A stretch of DNA of 64,000 bases from JADGOV01 sp963814355 (GCA_963814355.1 CAWFCZ010000006.1:124001-188000); one strand, 5' to 3'; counted from the first letter of the stretch, positions 17,641 through 28,169 are shown. Notes: generated by a model from the letters alone, not told the origin. Translations and numbers: made by a program.

Positions 17641-19389
17641 ATGGCCAGCCTGTACCCGAAGAAGATCTCCGGGAACACCTACTGGTACCTGCGGGAGATG
17701 GGCCGCGTCGCCGGCAAGCCGAAGATGATCTCCGAGCGGTATGTGGGCACTGCCGCGGAGGTGCAGGCGCTGCTGGAGGCCCGCGAGCAGGCTGTGGTGC
17801 CAGACAAGGTCCGCCAGTTGGCGTTCGGCGAGGTCGCCGCGGCCTGGGCGGTGGCCGAGGACCTGGGCGTGGCCGGCGTGATCGACCAGCTGGTCGGGGC
17901 CGGCCCGACGGGGCTGCCGGTCTCGGTGGGCACCTACCTGACGCTGGCCGCGGTCAACCGGCTGGTCGCGCCGTGCTCGAAGGCTGCGGTCGCCGACTGG
18001 TGGAAGGGCACCGCCGCCGACCGGTTCACCAAGATCGGGGCGGCCGCGTTGGACCACCGCCGGTTCTGGGACGCGATGCACGCGGTCAGCCTCGACCAGC
18101 TCGACCAGGCCAGCGAGGTGATCGCGGCCCGCCTGGTGGAGCGCTCCGGGGCCGACGTCTCCTCGGTGGCGTTGGACATGACCAACTTCGCCACGTTCAT
18201 CGCCACCGCCAATGACAAGGCGCCGATCGCCCAGCGGGGCAAGGCGAAGCAGAAACGCGCCGACCTGCGCCTGGTCGGCCTGGGGCTGGTCGTCACCCGT
18301 GACGGCGGCCTCCCGCTGGCCTGGCACGCCTATCCCGGGGACCGCCCCGACGTCACCCAGTTCGCCACGCTGATCACCCGGCTGGCCGACCGGTACCGGG
18401 CCGTCGCGGCCGCGGCCGGCCGGCCGGCCGGGGCTGAGCTGGACATGACGGTGGTCTTCGACGCCGGGCAGAACAGCGAGGACAACTTCGGCCACCTGGC
18501 CGGCTCGGGCCTGCGCTACGTCGGTTCGGTGCCCGTCTCCGACTGCGCCGAGCTGAGCGCGCTGCCCGCTTCGGTGCGCGGCGTGGTCGACCCCGACCGC
18601 TTCGCCGGACTGACCGCCTACGACACCCGCCAGCGTCTGTACGGCGCCGAACGGCGGGCCATCCTCACTCACTCACCCCAGCTGCACGCCGCGCAGCTGC
18701 TCGGGTTCGACGGCACCACCCTGGCCAAAGCCGGCCGCAAGCTCGATGAGCTGGCCGCCACCCTCGCCCGCGGCAAAACCCGACGCAGCCGGCAGCAGGT
18801 GCACGCCGAGATCGAACAGATCACCCGTAAACCCTGGGTGCGCCGGGTGCTGGACTGGCAGCTGACCGGCGAGCACCCCAAGGACCTTCGGCTGTCCTGG
18901 CGGGTCGACCCGGCCGCCCGCCAAGCCCTCGAAGACGAACTGTTCGGCAAACACGTGCTCATCACCGACCATGACGACTGGCCGGTCGCCGACGTGGTCG
19001 CCGGCTACCGCTCCCAATCCGAAGCCGAGTTCTCCTTCCGGCAGATGAAAGACCCCCATGTGGTCTCCTTCTCCCCGATGCACCACTGGACCGACCACAA
19101 CATCCGGGTGCACACCTTCACCTGCGTCCTCGCCCTGCAGATCGCCCACCTGATGCGTTACCAGGCCCGGCGCGCCGGCCTGCAGCTATCCGTGCGGGCG
19201 CTGCTCGACGAACTCGGGCGCATCGGCGAAACCGTCCTGCTCTACCAAGGCCAACGGGGCCGACCCAAAGCCCGGCGCATGCTCACCGAGACCACCCCAA
19301 CACAGCAGCGGCTCAGCGACATCTTCCGCCTCGACCGCTACGCCCCCCGCCAACCCGGCGACGCCAACCAGTCACCACAGGCCAGTTAG
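17641..19389 (+). CDS. IS1634-family transposase
   Basis: This 582-residue DDE transposase of the IS4-like superfamily starts MASLYPKKISGNTYWYLREM. It contains SSVALDMTNFATFIAT with the first Asp, TVVFDAGQNSEDNF with the second, and YRSQSEAEFSFRQMKDPHVV, the Y-R-x-x-x-x-x-E-x-x-F-R-Q-x-K signature with the catalytic Glu. It is intact and full length. Its stop codon TAG sits inside the TTAGG target duplication of the ISAzo13 element. Confidence 0.93.
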   Translation: MASLYPKKISGNTYWYLREMGRVAGKPKMISERYVGTAAEVQALLEAREQAVVPDKVRQLAFGEVAAAWAVAEDLGVAGVIDQLVGAGPTGLPVSVGTYLTLAAVNRLVAPCSKAAVADWWKGTAADRFTKIGAAALDHRRFWDAMHAVSLDQLDQASEVIAARLVERSGADVSSVALDMTNFATFIATANDKAPIAQRGKAKQKRADLRLVGLGLVVTRDGGLPLAWHAYPGDRPDVTQFATLITRLADRYRAVAAAAGRPAGAELDMTVVFDAGQNSEDNFGHLAGSGLRYVGSVPVSDCAELSALPASVRGVVDPDRFAGLTAYDTRQRLYGAERRAILTHSPQLHAAQLLGFDGTTLAKAGRKLDELAATLARGKTRRSRQQVHAEIEQITRKPWVRRVLDWQLTGEHPKDLRLSWRVDPAARQALEDELFGKHVLITDHDDWPVADVVAGYRSQSEAEFSFRQMKDPHVVSFSPMHHWTDHNIRVHTFTCVLALQIAHLMRYQARRAGLQLSVRALLDELGRIGETVLLYQGQRGRPKARRMLTETTPTQQRLSDIFRLDRYAPRQPGDANQSPQAS

Positions 19390-19390
19390 G

Positions 19391-20707
19391 TCTCGCGCAG
19401 TTTTTAGGTGGGTTGTGTCGGGCGTGTCGTGGTGTCGGGCGTGAGGGAGTAGTTCCAGTCGCCGTGGAAGTCGTGGCGGGTGAGGATTCCTTTTGTTTCG
19501 AGGGTTTTCATGTCTTGGTTGGGGATCTTGATGCCGCGGGGGTAGGTGTTGGTGTCGAGTTCGGCGTGCACGGTGAGCCCGGTCTTCGTGGTGACGGCTT
19601 TGAGGGTTTCGATGACCACTTCGTGGGATTCCAGGGGCCGGGCGCGCCAGCTTCGGCTGATCGCGGAGAACAGCCGGTGCTCGATTTTGTTCCATTTCGA
19701 GGTCCCGGGTGGGAGGTGGCAGACGGTGATGGTCAGCCCGGTTTCGGTGGCCAGGGTGGCGAGTTCGGTTTTCCAGAGCCGTAGCCGGGAGCCGTTGGAA
19801 TCCCCCGGAGTCCGCGGTGATCAACAGCTGTGCTGCGCTGGGATAGACGGCCTTGCCCATCTCGGTCCACCAGCGACGGATCGATTCGACCGCGAACTGT
19901 CCTGTGTCGGCGTCGGTACCGACGTTGACCCAGCCGGTGTTGGTGGTGATGTCATAGATCCCGTAGGGGGCGACCTTGCCCAGTGCCGGGTCGGGGAAGT
20001 CGTGCACATTCGTCTTCCTCGGCGCAGCGGCGGGTTCCCATTCCCGACCGGCAGCGGCGAAGTTGCCGATCAGCATCTTCTTCTTCGTGTCGACGCTGAT
20101 CACCGGATCACCGGCTGCCTGAAACTGTGCCGCCTGGGCGTTGAGATAACCGAATTGGGCGTCCCGGTCGGGATGCTGGGCGCCTTCGAGGGTTTTGATG
20201 TTCGCCTGCAAGCTGTACCCGGACTCCTTGAGCAGGTTGGCCACCGTCCGCGCCGATACCGCATGACCGGCGCCGGTCAACTCCGCCGCCAGCTTCGAGG
20301 TCGACTTCGTCGTCCACCGCAACGGCGATTCCGGATCGCCGCGGGTGACCGGATCCACCAGGGCATCCAAGGCCCGCGGCAACAGCGGGTCGCTGACCTT
20401 CTTCGCCGGCCGCCCCGCCCCGGGACGACGCACCCGGCCCGGGATCGGCTCGGCGTAGTCCAATTCCCGCAACCCCTGCGCCACGGTGTCCGGGTGCGCC
20501 CCGCACACCGCAGCGACAGTCTTGATCCCACCCCGGCCCAACGCCTTGGCCTCAGCACCCAGCAGCAACCGCCACGCCCGCTCATCCAGATGCGATCGGA
20601 TCAAACCCAACCGCGTCCCCATCGGATCAACATCGGCACCCGGCAGCCTCATACCACAACTCTACCGAAATCAAACAGGCAAACCTACGCAATTTCCCGG
20701 CGAGTCC
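19391..20707 (-). mobile_element. ISAzo13-family element nested in the IS1634 element
   Basis: TTAGG occurs on both sides (19386-19390 and 20708-20712). The ends share a short inverted CTCGC. Joining the flanks at TTAGG restores TTAGGTCATACACC, the inner repeat of the host IS, which supports these limits. Confidence 0.75.
19404..20652 (-). pseudogene. ISAzo13-family transposase, frameshifted
   Basis: The long frame from 20652 (DERAWRLLLGAEAKALGRGG, SKLAAELTGAGHAVSARTVA, ISVDTKKKMLIGNF, YGIYDITTNTGWVNVGTDAD) reads well to LLITADSGG at about 19800. There it shifts. The genuine C-terminus (VIETLKAVTTKTGLTVHAEL, DFHGDWNYSLTP) is in the next frame and ends at 19404. One extra T in GGGGATTCCAAC explains the break. 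Full length would be about 415 residues. Confidence 0.85.
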
Positions 20708-21294
20708 TTAGGTCATACACCCCTCAGCATCGACAAACCCTGACCCACAAGGAAAAACGGCAACACAGGAACTTGATCGTCGGAAACTCCGGCTAGCGGA
20801 GGGAGCGGAGATGGCCCGGGATTGGCGCAGGTGGCTCCGGTGCGGGCAGACCTATGTGTCGACCGCCGCGGCGGGGTGCGATGCGACGCCTGCGGTGCGG
20901 TCGATGAGGCGGCCGACGCGGTCGGGAAACAGATGGTGATCATCCTAGCTGCCCTTCTCGGCAGTTTGGTCGAAAGACGGATCCCGTCGGCCTCGATCGA
21001 GTTCTTCGAGCACCAGATGTGCTACTGGAAGGCCGCGAGATGGCGAGCACGACCCAGCGCGCAGCGGATGTCGTGGGGAGCCTCCCCTGCCAGGTGAACG
21101 CTGGTTGATCGACACTAGACTGAGGCGGATCGGCGATATCGGGCTGCGCTGTTGCCGAGAGGGTGCACTGTCCAGCTCCGCGCCCCAACCGACCACCCAT
21201 GACAACGCGGGCGCCGCCGCTCGCGGCAATATGGCAGGTGGCCGGCAGAACGAGGGGAATGACTTTCGGCGTCCCCGGTACGCTCCGTGAGGCC

Positions 21295-21606
21295 GATGGG
21301 TCGGGCCGCCTCTTGTGCCAGCGCACAGCGAGCGGAGCCTCGCCGGTAGCGCAGGTCACGCGGGCGGGTCGTGCGGCGCTGCTGCACGCTGGTGGAGAAC
21401 ACCCCGCACACCGGGCAGGCCGTCGCGCTCTCCTCCTCGGTCAGCACGTGCACCGTACGCGCCCCGTCGGCGGCGCGTACGACCTCACGCACCCGCACCC
21501 CGGGCAATCCGAACAGAATCGTCGTACCGTCTGGACTCACTCGTGGCCCCTGCTGTCGGCTCGTGAACACCGCCAGCGTCGAGGGGCACGGGCTGACAGC
21601 CCGCAA
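21295..21606 (-). pseudogene. ISL3-family transposase N-terminal relic
   Basis: LFGLPGVRVREVV and ATACPVCGVFSTSVQQRRTT, then RPRDL, match the N-terminal zinc-binding segment of ISL3 transposases. After a shift the sequence continues as GEAPLAVRWHKRR in another frame. The rest is gone. Confidence 0.65.
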
Positions 21607-22293
21607 CCCAGCGATCTACAAGATCGTGTGGTTCCCCTTGCCCCCTCACGTTCGGAGAGCCGCCACACGGCGACAGTTTCAGCGACAACCGCAAATTCGC
21701 CGCTGGCCCCCTTTTCGTCGAACTCGGCAAGGAACAACCCAATGCCCGCTCCGATTGACCAGTCCGGCAGCACCCATTGGAGCAAAAAGAAGCTAATAAT
21801 GACGCACATTGATGGTCATTAACTAGGGAAGGACGGAGGTTGTTGCGGAGTGGCTGTGGGGAATATTGCGCTCCTTCTCTAGTGAGCTATAGAGGAGCGT
21901 TTAGGCGCGGTGACTGCCTTTGTGAAGACCGTATGAAACTTGGTCGGCAACTACCAGGGCTCCCGACACACATAGTTACAGCCTTGCCACCTAGAGTAGT
22001 AGCTAGCGGTTCCGACTCGCCCATTCGTATGATTCTGTCCGCTACGTGTTGCCCTCCTGTTCACTCTCCGTCTACGTTCTAGATGGCCGTCTCGCACCGC
22101 TCATCGTCGCGTGGTGTCGTCGGTTTGGCATTGCCCACTTGTCGTCCTGCCCCTACATCAGCTTAACGCGGGGGTTGGTCGGCCTGATGGCACTTGCCTA
22201 TGGGTGGCCGTATTCGTTTGCAGCGTTCCATCGCTCGCGATCAAGCGTGCGTGTACCTTCACGTGCGTCTACTCGCGCATTCAGGGGGAGTTT
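21607..22293. other. Long non-coding leader before the glycan cluster
   Basis: About 690 bp with no gene I can support. It is less GC-rich than the core and lies directly upstream of the 22294 gene, so the cluster promoter is probably here. I cannot point to specific -35/-10 boxes with confidence. Confidence 0.4.
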
Positions 22294-24873
22294 ATGACCC
22301 AAGTTGAGTTTGACGGCGCTCATCTGGCCGAGCCTGGTGACCTCACTGGCGCCGTGGAGGGCGAGTCGGTGCCGCACGACATGCTGGAAATGCGCGTGGC
22401 GGCACCTGTCAATGACGTCAGAATCGAGCGGCCCCAGCTGACCATCGTGGTACCCACTCGGAACGAGTCCGGCAATGTCGCAGCGCTCCTCACTCGGCTC
22501 GCTGCGGCCTTGCCGTCCGGGCAGATCGAAGTGATCTTCGTTGATGATAGCGATGACGGCACCCCCGAGGCCATTTCGAAGGCCGCTGCGGACGTAGACA
22601 TTGAGGTCCGGCTGCTGCACCGTCCGCTTGGCGCTCGCGCCGGCGGCCTCGGCTCGGCTGTCGTCAGTGGCTTTCGCCGGGCACGTTCGGAGTGGGCGCT
22701 GGTCATGGACGCAGATCTCCAGCACCCGCCTGAAGTGGTCCCACACATCCTGGCTGCAGCGAACAAAGGCGACACCGATCTAGTGGTGGCCAGTCGCTAT
22801 GTTGGCGGCGGGACGACGGACGGGCTGAATGGCCCTGGACGGCGCAGCGCATCACGGCTTGCAACTCGCATATCCCGAGTGGTTCTCCCACGCCGAGCCT
22901 CGTTGGTCAGCGATCCGATGAGCGGCTTCTTCGCCGTCCGGCTAAACGCGGTCGACTTAGACCTACTGCGCCCGCTTGGTTTCAAGGTACTGCTCGAGGT
23001 CATCATGCGTTGCCCGCAACTGCGAACTCGGGAAGTTGCCTTTCCTTTCGCACAGCGGCTGAGCGGTGAGAGCAAGGCTTCCGGTCGTGAGGCAGCACGC
23101 TTCGCTCGGCACCTGCTTAGGCTCAGACTAGATACCTGGTCGGCAAAAAAGGGCGCGCCGCCACGACCCCGCACGGGTTGGCTCCTACTGCTCCGTGGAT
23201 TGGCCTTTGGGCTCGTTGGAGCGAGTGGTATTGCGGTCAATATTGCTGCGCTCTGGTTGTTTGATCTCAAGTTGCTGCATGCGCATTACATGCTAGCGGC
23301 GATTCTGGCAACGCAAGTCTCAACCACGTGGAACTTCGGTCTTACTGACACGCTCGTCTTTCGTGGGCCAAAGCCAGGATCCCGTGGGAAACGGGCCCTA
23401 CGTTTCTTCGCTATGAACAACGCTGCCCTGATTGGCCGGCTACCTTTCCTGGCCATTCTAGTCCACATGGACGTGCCCCTTCTGGCGGCAAACACCGCCA
23501 CACTGCTGGCTCTATTTGTGGTCCGGTTCGCTGTAAGCGACCGTCTTATCTACCGCCGAACCGGCGAAGGTGCCGAAGACGACGTTGTGGCAAGACCACC
23601 GGCCCGTGAGCCCGTCAAGGTAGTGGTCGACCTCACCGCCGATTCCTCCCGGCTTGACCTGCGCAGGTCTCCCAACCGAACCCGGTACCTCCCCTTTCGC
23701 TACAGCCTGGCCGGCGTCGTGACCGTCGGGTCTCAGGTGCCGCTTCACGAACTGGACTACTTCCGCGCCCAATGGGTCGGCAACGACGTGGACGTGGCGG
23801 TCCGAGTGGGCGACATCGGGCCAACAATGCCAAGAAGCCGGGCACTGCTAACGCAGTACGCTCAGCCTGCTTCTGTGCGTTATGAAGAGCACTTTGGGCG
23901 CCTGGGCGCGAACTTCAGAGTTGACTTCGGCTCGAAGATTGACGTCACCATCGGCCCGCTGCTTGCGCACTCACCTCACGTTGCCTACACGAACGTGGTC
24001 GAAGCGCTCTTGCGATTCGTCATTGCCTCTCGAGGACGGATGCTGCTGCACTCTGCCTGCATTGAACTGAACGGACGCGGTGTTATGCTCTCAGCGCGTA
24101 CGGACACCGGAAAGACAAGCACGATCCTGCGTCTGCTGCGCGAGCAGGGTGGCCATTTTCTGTCGGACGACATGACGATTGTCGACGATCGTGGCGGGGC
24201 AGTGTGTTTTCCCAAGCCTCTGACAATTAGTCATCACACACTCCGTGCGGTTCAAGCCGATGACCTCACTCCGGGCGAGTGGCGGCGCCTGCGCCTGCAA
24301 AGTCGGCTGCACTCAAAGGAGGGTCGCTCCTTGGCGTTCCTCCTGAGCCGGTCGAACGTTCCCATCATGGCAATCAACGCCATCACCCAGATCCTGGTGC
24401 CCCCGCCCAAGTACAATGTCGACAGGCTAGTTCCCTGCGACACCATAGGTTCGACCAGGGTGGGCGATCTCATTTTCATCGAGCGAGGAGCCCCCGAGCT
24501 GGCTGACCTGACGGGCGATGAAGCCTTGACCCAGTTAGTGCTTAACACAGAGGACGCGTACGGATTCCCACCATTCCAGTACTTCGCGCCCGCCGTGGTC
24601 ATCGGTCAGGAGGACTTCACTGATCTGAAGCGTCGCGAGAGGGAGGTGCTCGGTTCTGCGCTCCGGAACGTGAGAGTTCGCAGACTCGCCTCAGACAATT
24701 TCGGATGGGCGGACGTGATCCCTGATCTGGTTGCGAGGGGACCCGAGCGCTTCGGTCAGGGGTCACTTCCTCATCCGGCGCCCACGCACACCGAACTGAG
24801 CGTGGAATCACGGTATATCAGCAACGGCCACCACTCCAACAACACCGCGTCTGCTCCCGGCGGCGGCGAGTGA
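22294..24873 (+). CDS. GT2-GtrA-HprK-like fusion protein
   Basis: This 859-residue protein starts at ATG 22294 after GGGGGAG. Residues about 45-280 are a DPM1-like family 2 glycosyltransferase (LTIVVPTRNESGNVAALLTR, VIFVDDSDDGTPE, ALVMDADLQHPPEVV). Residues about 295-420 are a GtrA-like four-helix membrane domain (FGLVGASGIAVNIAALWLF, SFGLT-type motif as TWNFGLTDTLVFRG). The C-terminal ~350 residues resemble HPr-kinase-like P-loop proteins (LLHSACIELNGRGVMLSART then DTGKTSTILRLL, FLSDDMTIVDDRGG). GT2-GtrA proteins usually make or flip polyprenyl-linked sugars; the kinase-like part is an unusual addition. It heads a tight cluster. Confidence 0.85.
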   Translation: MTQVEFDGAHLAEPGDLTGAVEGESVPHDMLEMRVAAPVNDVRIERPQLTIVVPTRNESGNVAALLTRLAAALPSGQIEVIFVDDSDDGTPEAISKAAADVDIEVRLLHRPLGARAGGLGSAVVSGFRRARSEWALVMDADLQHPPEVVPHILAAANKGDTDLVVASRYVGGGTTDGLNGPGRRSASRLATRISRVVLPRRASLVSDPMSGFFAVRLNAVDLDLLRPLGFKVLLEVIMRCPQLRTREVAFPFAQRLSGESKASGREAARFARHLLRLRLDTWSAKKGAPPRPRTGWLLLLRGLAFGLVGASGIAVNIAALWLFDLKLLHAHYMLAAILATQVSTTWNFGLTDTLVFRGPKPGSRGKRALRFFAMNNAALIGRLPFLAILVHMDVPLLAANTATLLALFVVRFAVSDRLIYRRTGEGAEDDVVARPPAREPVKVVVDLTADSSRLDLRRSPNRTRYLPFRYSLAGVVTVGSQVPLHELDYFRAQWVGNDVDVAVRVGDIGPTMPRSRALLTQYAQPASVRYEEHFGRLGANFRVDFGSKIDVTIGPLLAHSPHVAYTNVVEALLRFVIASRGRMLLHSACIELNGRGVMLSARTDTGKTSTILRLLREQGGHFLSDDMTIVDDRGGAVCFPKPLTISHHTLRAVQADDLTPGEWRRLRLQSRLHSKEGRSLAFLLSRSNVPIMAINAITQILVPPPKYNVDRLVPCDTIGSTRVGDLIFIERGAPELADLTGDEALTQLVLNTEDAYGFPPFQYFAPAVVIGQEDFTDLKRREREVLGSALRNVRVRRLASDNFGWADVIPDLVARGPERFGQGSLPHPAPTHTELSVESRYISNGHHSNNTASAPGGGE

Positions 24874-24915
24874 TCGGCTCCAGTTCTTCGCTGCCGTGGA
24901 GTTGGTGGTCCTGAC

Positions 24916-26190
24916 ATGGTGCACATCGCTGTACTGCTCTGCTATCTAATTGCCACATCGCTGCTATTCATTGTTGCGGTGACGACCCTTACCTGGATGC
25001 TTGATTCGTGGCAGACCCCGAACGCGATCGAATCGACTGGCTTCCCCGAGCCGGATGAACCTCGTTTGTCCTTTTCCCTCCTTATCCCCGCCCGGCACGA
25101 GGAGGCAGTCCTGGCGAGGACAGTGGAGCGTCTACTAGAGCAAGACCATCCCAATTTTGAGATACTCATTGTCGTTGGCCACGACGACCCAGCGACGACC
25201 GAAGTTGCCGAAGATTTAGCGGGACGACACACTCAGGTCCGGGTCGTTGTAGATGAGAGCGTGCCAAAGAACAAACCCAAGGGGCTAAATACCGCTCTGC
25301 CGCACTGCCGTGGCGACATCGTAGGAGTATTCGACGCGGAAGACGAAGTAGCTCCGCGCCTTCTGCGGCATGTCGATTCGTCCTTCCGGAAGAATCAGGC
25401 ACACGTGGTCCAGGGGGGGGTTCAGCTAATGAACTACCGGTCGTCCTGGTGGTCCCTTAGAAACGTGCTTGAGTACTTCTTTTGGTTCTCTTCGCGGTTG
25501 CATTATCATGCTCGTCGGCGATTCATACCACTGGGTGGAAACACCGTGTTCGTCCGAGCTGACCTCATGCGTCGGGCCGGAGGTTGGGATGCAAACTGCC
25601 TGGCCGAGGATTGTGAGTTGGGAATCCGGCTGTCGTCGTGGGGGGCTCGTGTCAGCGTCGCTTACTCGCCCGAGCTGGTCACGCGAGAAGAGACACCACC
25701 GACGCTTCGAGGGCTATTTAAGCAGCGGACGCGTTGGAACCAGGGATTCCTCCAGGTGCTCCGCAAGGGCGAATGGCGGCGATTGCCGACGCGCTCTCAA
25801 CGGATCATGGCCGTATATCTGCTCGGCATGCCGTTTGCCCAGGCGTTCGCCGGGTTCCTTTTACCAGTGTCGTTTGCCACTATGCTACTCATGAAGGCTC
25901 CCGACCTTTTCGTTATGGCGACCTTTGCTCCAGCCCTGCCAACGCTCATGACTATTGCCGTGGAATGCGCTGGGCTCCGCGAGTTCGGACGCGCGTTCAA
26001 AGTCCCAGTCCGATTGCGTGACTACGCCAAATTAGTGGTTGGTACATTGCCGTACCAGATTATCTTGGCCGCGGCCGCCGTGCGAGCCTCCTACCGGGAA
26101 ATACAAGGCATCCGCACTTGGGAGAAGACCGAACATGTTGGGGCACACCGGACGCACGACTTGAGCATCCGCGAAGGGACAGTCACGTGA
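24916..26190 (+). CDS. Membrane processive family 2 glycosyltransferase
   Basis: This 424-residue protein has an N-terminal membrane helix (AVLLCYLIATSLLFIVAVTT), a GT2 domain, and further helices at about 300-325, 330-350 and 375-395. Catalytic signatures of processive synthases are present: FSLLIPARHEE, VFDAEDEVAP (D-x-D), LAEDCELG (the base E-D) and QRTRWNQG (QxxRW). It has no PilZ domain. It resembles cellulose/hyaluronan-type synthases and probably polymerises a beta-glycan across the membrane. Its stop overlaps the next start (GTGA). Confidence 0.87.
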   Translation: MVHIAVLLCYLIATSLLFIVAVTTLTWMLDSWQTPNAIESTGFPEPDEPRLSFSLLIPARHEEAVLARTVERLLEQDHPNFEILIVVGHDDPATTEVAEDLAGRHTQVRVVVDESVPKNKPKGLNTALPHCRGDIVGVFDAEDEVAPRLLRHVDSSFRKNQAHVVQGGVQLMNYRSSWWSLRNVLEYFFWFSSRLHYHARRRFIPLGGNTVFVRADLMRRAGGWDANCLAEDCELGIRLSSWGARVSVAYSPELVTREETPPTLRGLFKQRTRWNQGFLQVLRKGEWRRLPTRSQRIMAVYLLGMPFAQAFAGFLLPVSFATMLLMKAPDLFVMATFAPALPTLMTIAVECAGLREFGRAFKVPVRLRDYAKLVVGTLPYQIILAAAAVRASYREIQGIRTWEKTEHVGAHRTHDLSIREGTVT

Positions 26191-28169
26191 TCTATGACAC
26201 GGGGCTGAGGCCACTCGATCTCGACATCGACTCAGAGCTTAGGGAAATAGAACGGGTCTCCTTCGGTGGCCCACAGGCTCGATTTACTTATCATCGCCAG
26301 AGGGCGAGGACCTGGCTCCTGGCGAACTGGCTGGACCTTGTGCTCATCGTTGATCTCCTGTGCCTGGTTGGCATCGTCCACGCGATAGGCATGTATCATT
26401 CCCCGGCGCGATTTGACGACGAAGGGACGTACACTGCCTACGCCTGGGCCGTCCAGAATCTGCACAAACTTGGCCACTACACGTATTGGTATGCTCATCC
26501 GCCGCTGGGGTGGATCCAGATCGCCGGCTGGACCACACTAACGCGCGGCTTTCAGCGCGCGCCCTATGCCGTGGCCGCAACCCGCGAATTCATGCTTGTC
26601 TGCCAGCTTGTTAGCAGCCTCCTGCTCTACCTGTTGGCCCGCAGGCTAAGGTTCACGCGTGTAGGCGCCGCCGGGGCCGTCTTGATGTTCGGGCTCAGCC
26701 CGCTAGCAGTCTACTTCCAGCGGGCCGCGCTTCTTGACAACATTGTGACTCCCTGGTTGCTTGCGAGTTTCTGGTTGGCGGCCTCGCCCCGTCGTAGTTT
26801 ACGTGCGGCAGCTGGTTCAGCTGCTTGCTTCGCGGTGGCCGTACTGACCAAAGAGACCGCGCTGCTCTTCTTACCGGCGCTGGCATTGCTTTTCTGGCAA
26901 CATCTCGATCGACGTAACCGCCGGTTTGCCATGACGATGTTCGGTTCGACACTGGCCGTAATCGGTGTCATGTACCCTTTGTATGCGCTCATCAAAAACG
27001 AATTCTTCGAGGGGAGCAACCACGTCAGCCTAATCTGGGCCATCAAGTGGCAGCTCTTCGACCGCGTGGGAAGCGGAAGCATTTTCGACCCTAAGAGCAC
27101 GGCTCACACCGTCGTCCACAGCTGGTTCGTTCTTGACCCGTGGTTGCCCAAGGTCGTCCTGCTTCTGGCCCCGCTCGGACTAGCCTTCCGTCGTACCCGG
27201 GCAATCTCGTTGGCGTTCGCGATTCAAGCGGCGGAGTTGTTGCGCAGCGGCTACCTGCCCTATCCCTTCGTCGTTGCGATGATCCCGTTCGGGGCATTGC
27301 TGACGGCGGGCGTCTTTGACGAAATCTGGCGACGGACGCGAGTTCGACGGCTGATACTTGGGGACAACCACCTTGGGACCCCACGTGCTGACACAGCAGA
27401 TGTCCTGGGCGGGACCCTATCTGTCCGGCAAGACGTGGGTCGCCAACGGAGCCCGCGGAAGGGCTGGAGGCATCGGACGCGCCTCTTGATTACACCCATT
27501 CTGTCTGCCGCCAGATGGGTGGCTAGGGGGCCGCATCCGTCGAAAGGGTATGTCCGGGGATTCCAGAAGTCCTCTAAGCGGCGGGGTCGAGTAGTGGCTT
27601 CGTGGGCGAACGCCCTGTGTCGCGTCACGGTAGCATTGGCGGTGCTTGCGACCGTCGGCGGCTTGGCCGTACGGATGTCACCGTCGTATCGTGCTGGCCT
27701 CAACGATCTACAACGAGCAGACCGGGACGCTGGAAAGCGCTTGGCCCTCGCTTGGCTAGAGCGTAACGTACAACTTGACGAACGCATGGTGGTAGACGAC
27801 AGCCTTTGGGTCGACCTCGTACGCCATGGCTTCGCTCAGGACCAAGTCATCTGGTTCACAAAGCTGGATGTCGACCGAGATGTTCGGCTCCCGAAGCGGC
27901 GTGCCTGGGCGGCCATCAATTACATCACCCTGGATCACCAGGACGAGCTCTCTGTTCACCTCAACAACGACGGCACGCCGAGTCCCGCGACCCTGGCTGA
28001 GTACCCGACTCTTGGGAATGCGGTCCGCTACTCGACGGTCGTGGGTCGGTTCGGGTCCGGGGGCGATCAGGTGACGATTCGCCGGGTCGAGCCTAGTCTT
28101 GAACAGTCAAAGGGGCACTCAGGCGCGGAAGCAAGAGCATCCAAGACCAAGGCCCAAGTGTCTAGATGA
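26187..28169 (+). CDS. GT39/ArnT-like membrane glycosyltransferase
   Basis: This 660-residue polytopic protein has a first membrane helix at about residues 50-70. A catalytic-type acidic pair follows in ARFDDEGTYTAYAWAVQ, then YTYWYAHPPLGWIQIAGWT and RAALLDNIVTPWLLASFWLA; such a first-loop D-E followed by H-P-P-L is typical of PMT/ArnT-like GT-C enzymes, which use lipid-linked sugars outside the membrane. A basic Arg-rich stretch (about 400-480), another helix and an extracytoplasmic C-terminal domain follow. GTG at 26187 overlaps the previous stop, and the stop overlaps the next ATG, so the genes are coupled. Confidence 0.85.
   Translation: MIYDTGLRPLDLDIDSELREIERVSFGGPQARFTYHRQRARTWLLANWLDLVLIVDLLCLVGIVHAIGMYHSPARFDDEGTYTAYAWAVQNLHKLGHYTYWYAHPPLGWIQIAGWTTLTRGFQRAPYAVAATREFMLVCQLVSSLLLYLLARRLRFTRVGAAGAVLMFGLSPLAVYFQRAALLDNIVTPWLLASFWLAASPRRSLRAAAGSAACFAVAVLTKETALLFLPALALLFWQHLDRRNRRFAMTMFGSTLAVIGVMYPLYALIKNEFFEGSNHVSLIWAIKWQLFDRVGSGSIFDPKSTAHTVVHSWFVLDPWLPKVVLLLAPLGLAFRRTRAISLAFAIQAAELLRSGYLPYPFVVAMIPFGALLTAGVFDEIWRRTRVRRLILGDNHLGTPRADTADVLGGTLSVRQDVGRQRSPRKGWRHRTRLLITPILSAARWVARGPHPSKGYVRGFQKSSKRRGRVVASWANALCRVTVALAVLATVGGLAVRMSPSYRAGLNDLQRADRDAGKRLALAWLERNVQLDERMVVDDSLWVDLVRHGFAQDQVIWFTKLDVDRDVRLPKRRAWAAINYITLDHQDELSVHLNNDGTPSPATLAEYPTLGNAVRYSTVVGRFGSGGDQVTIRRVEPSLEQSKGHSGAEARASKTKAQVSR

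Larger units (their letters stand above)
17520..20790 (+). mobile_element. IS1634-family element interrupted by an ISAzo13-family element
   Basis: GAGTTTCCGACGATCA near 17522 is inverted exactly just before 20790. The sequence GGCTAGC flanks both sides (17513-17519 and 20791-20797), a likely target duplication. A second internal inverted repeat, GGTGTATGACCTAA at about 17623 and its complement at 20708, also belongs to this element. Removing 19391-20712 restores one IS of about 1.95 kb. Confidence 0.82.
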
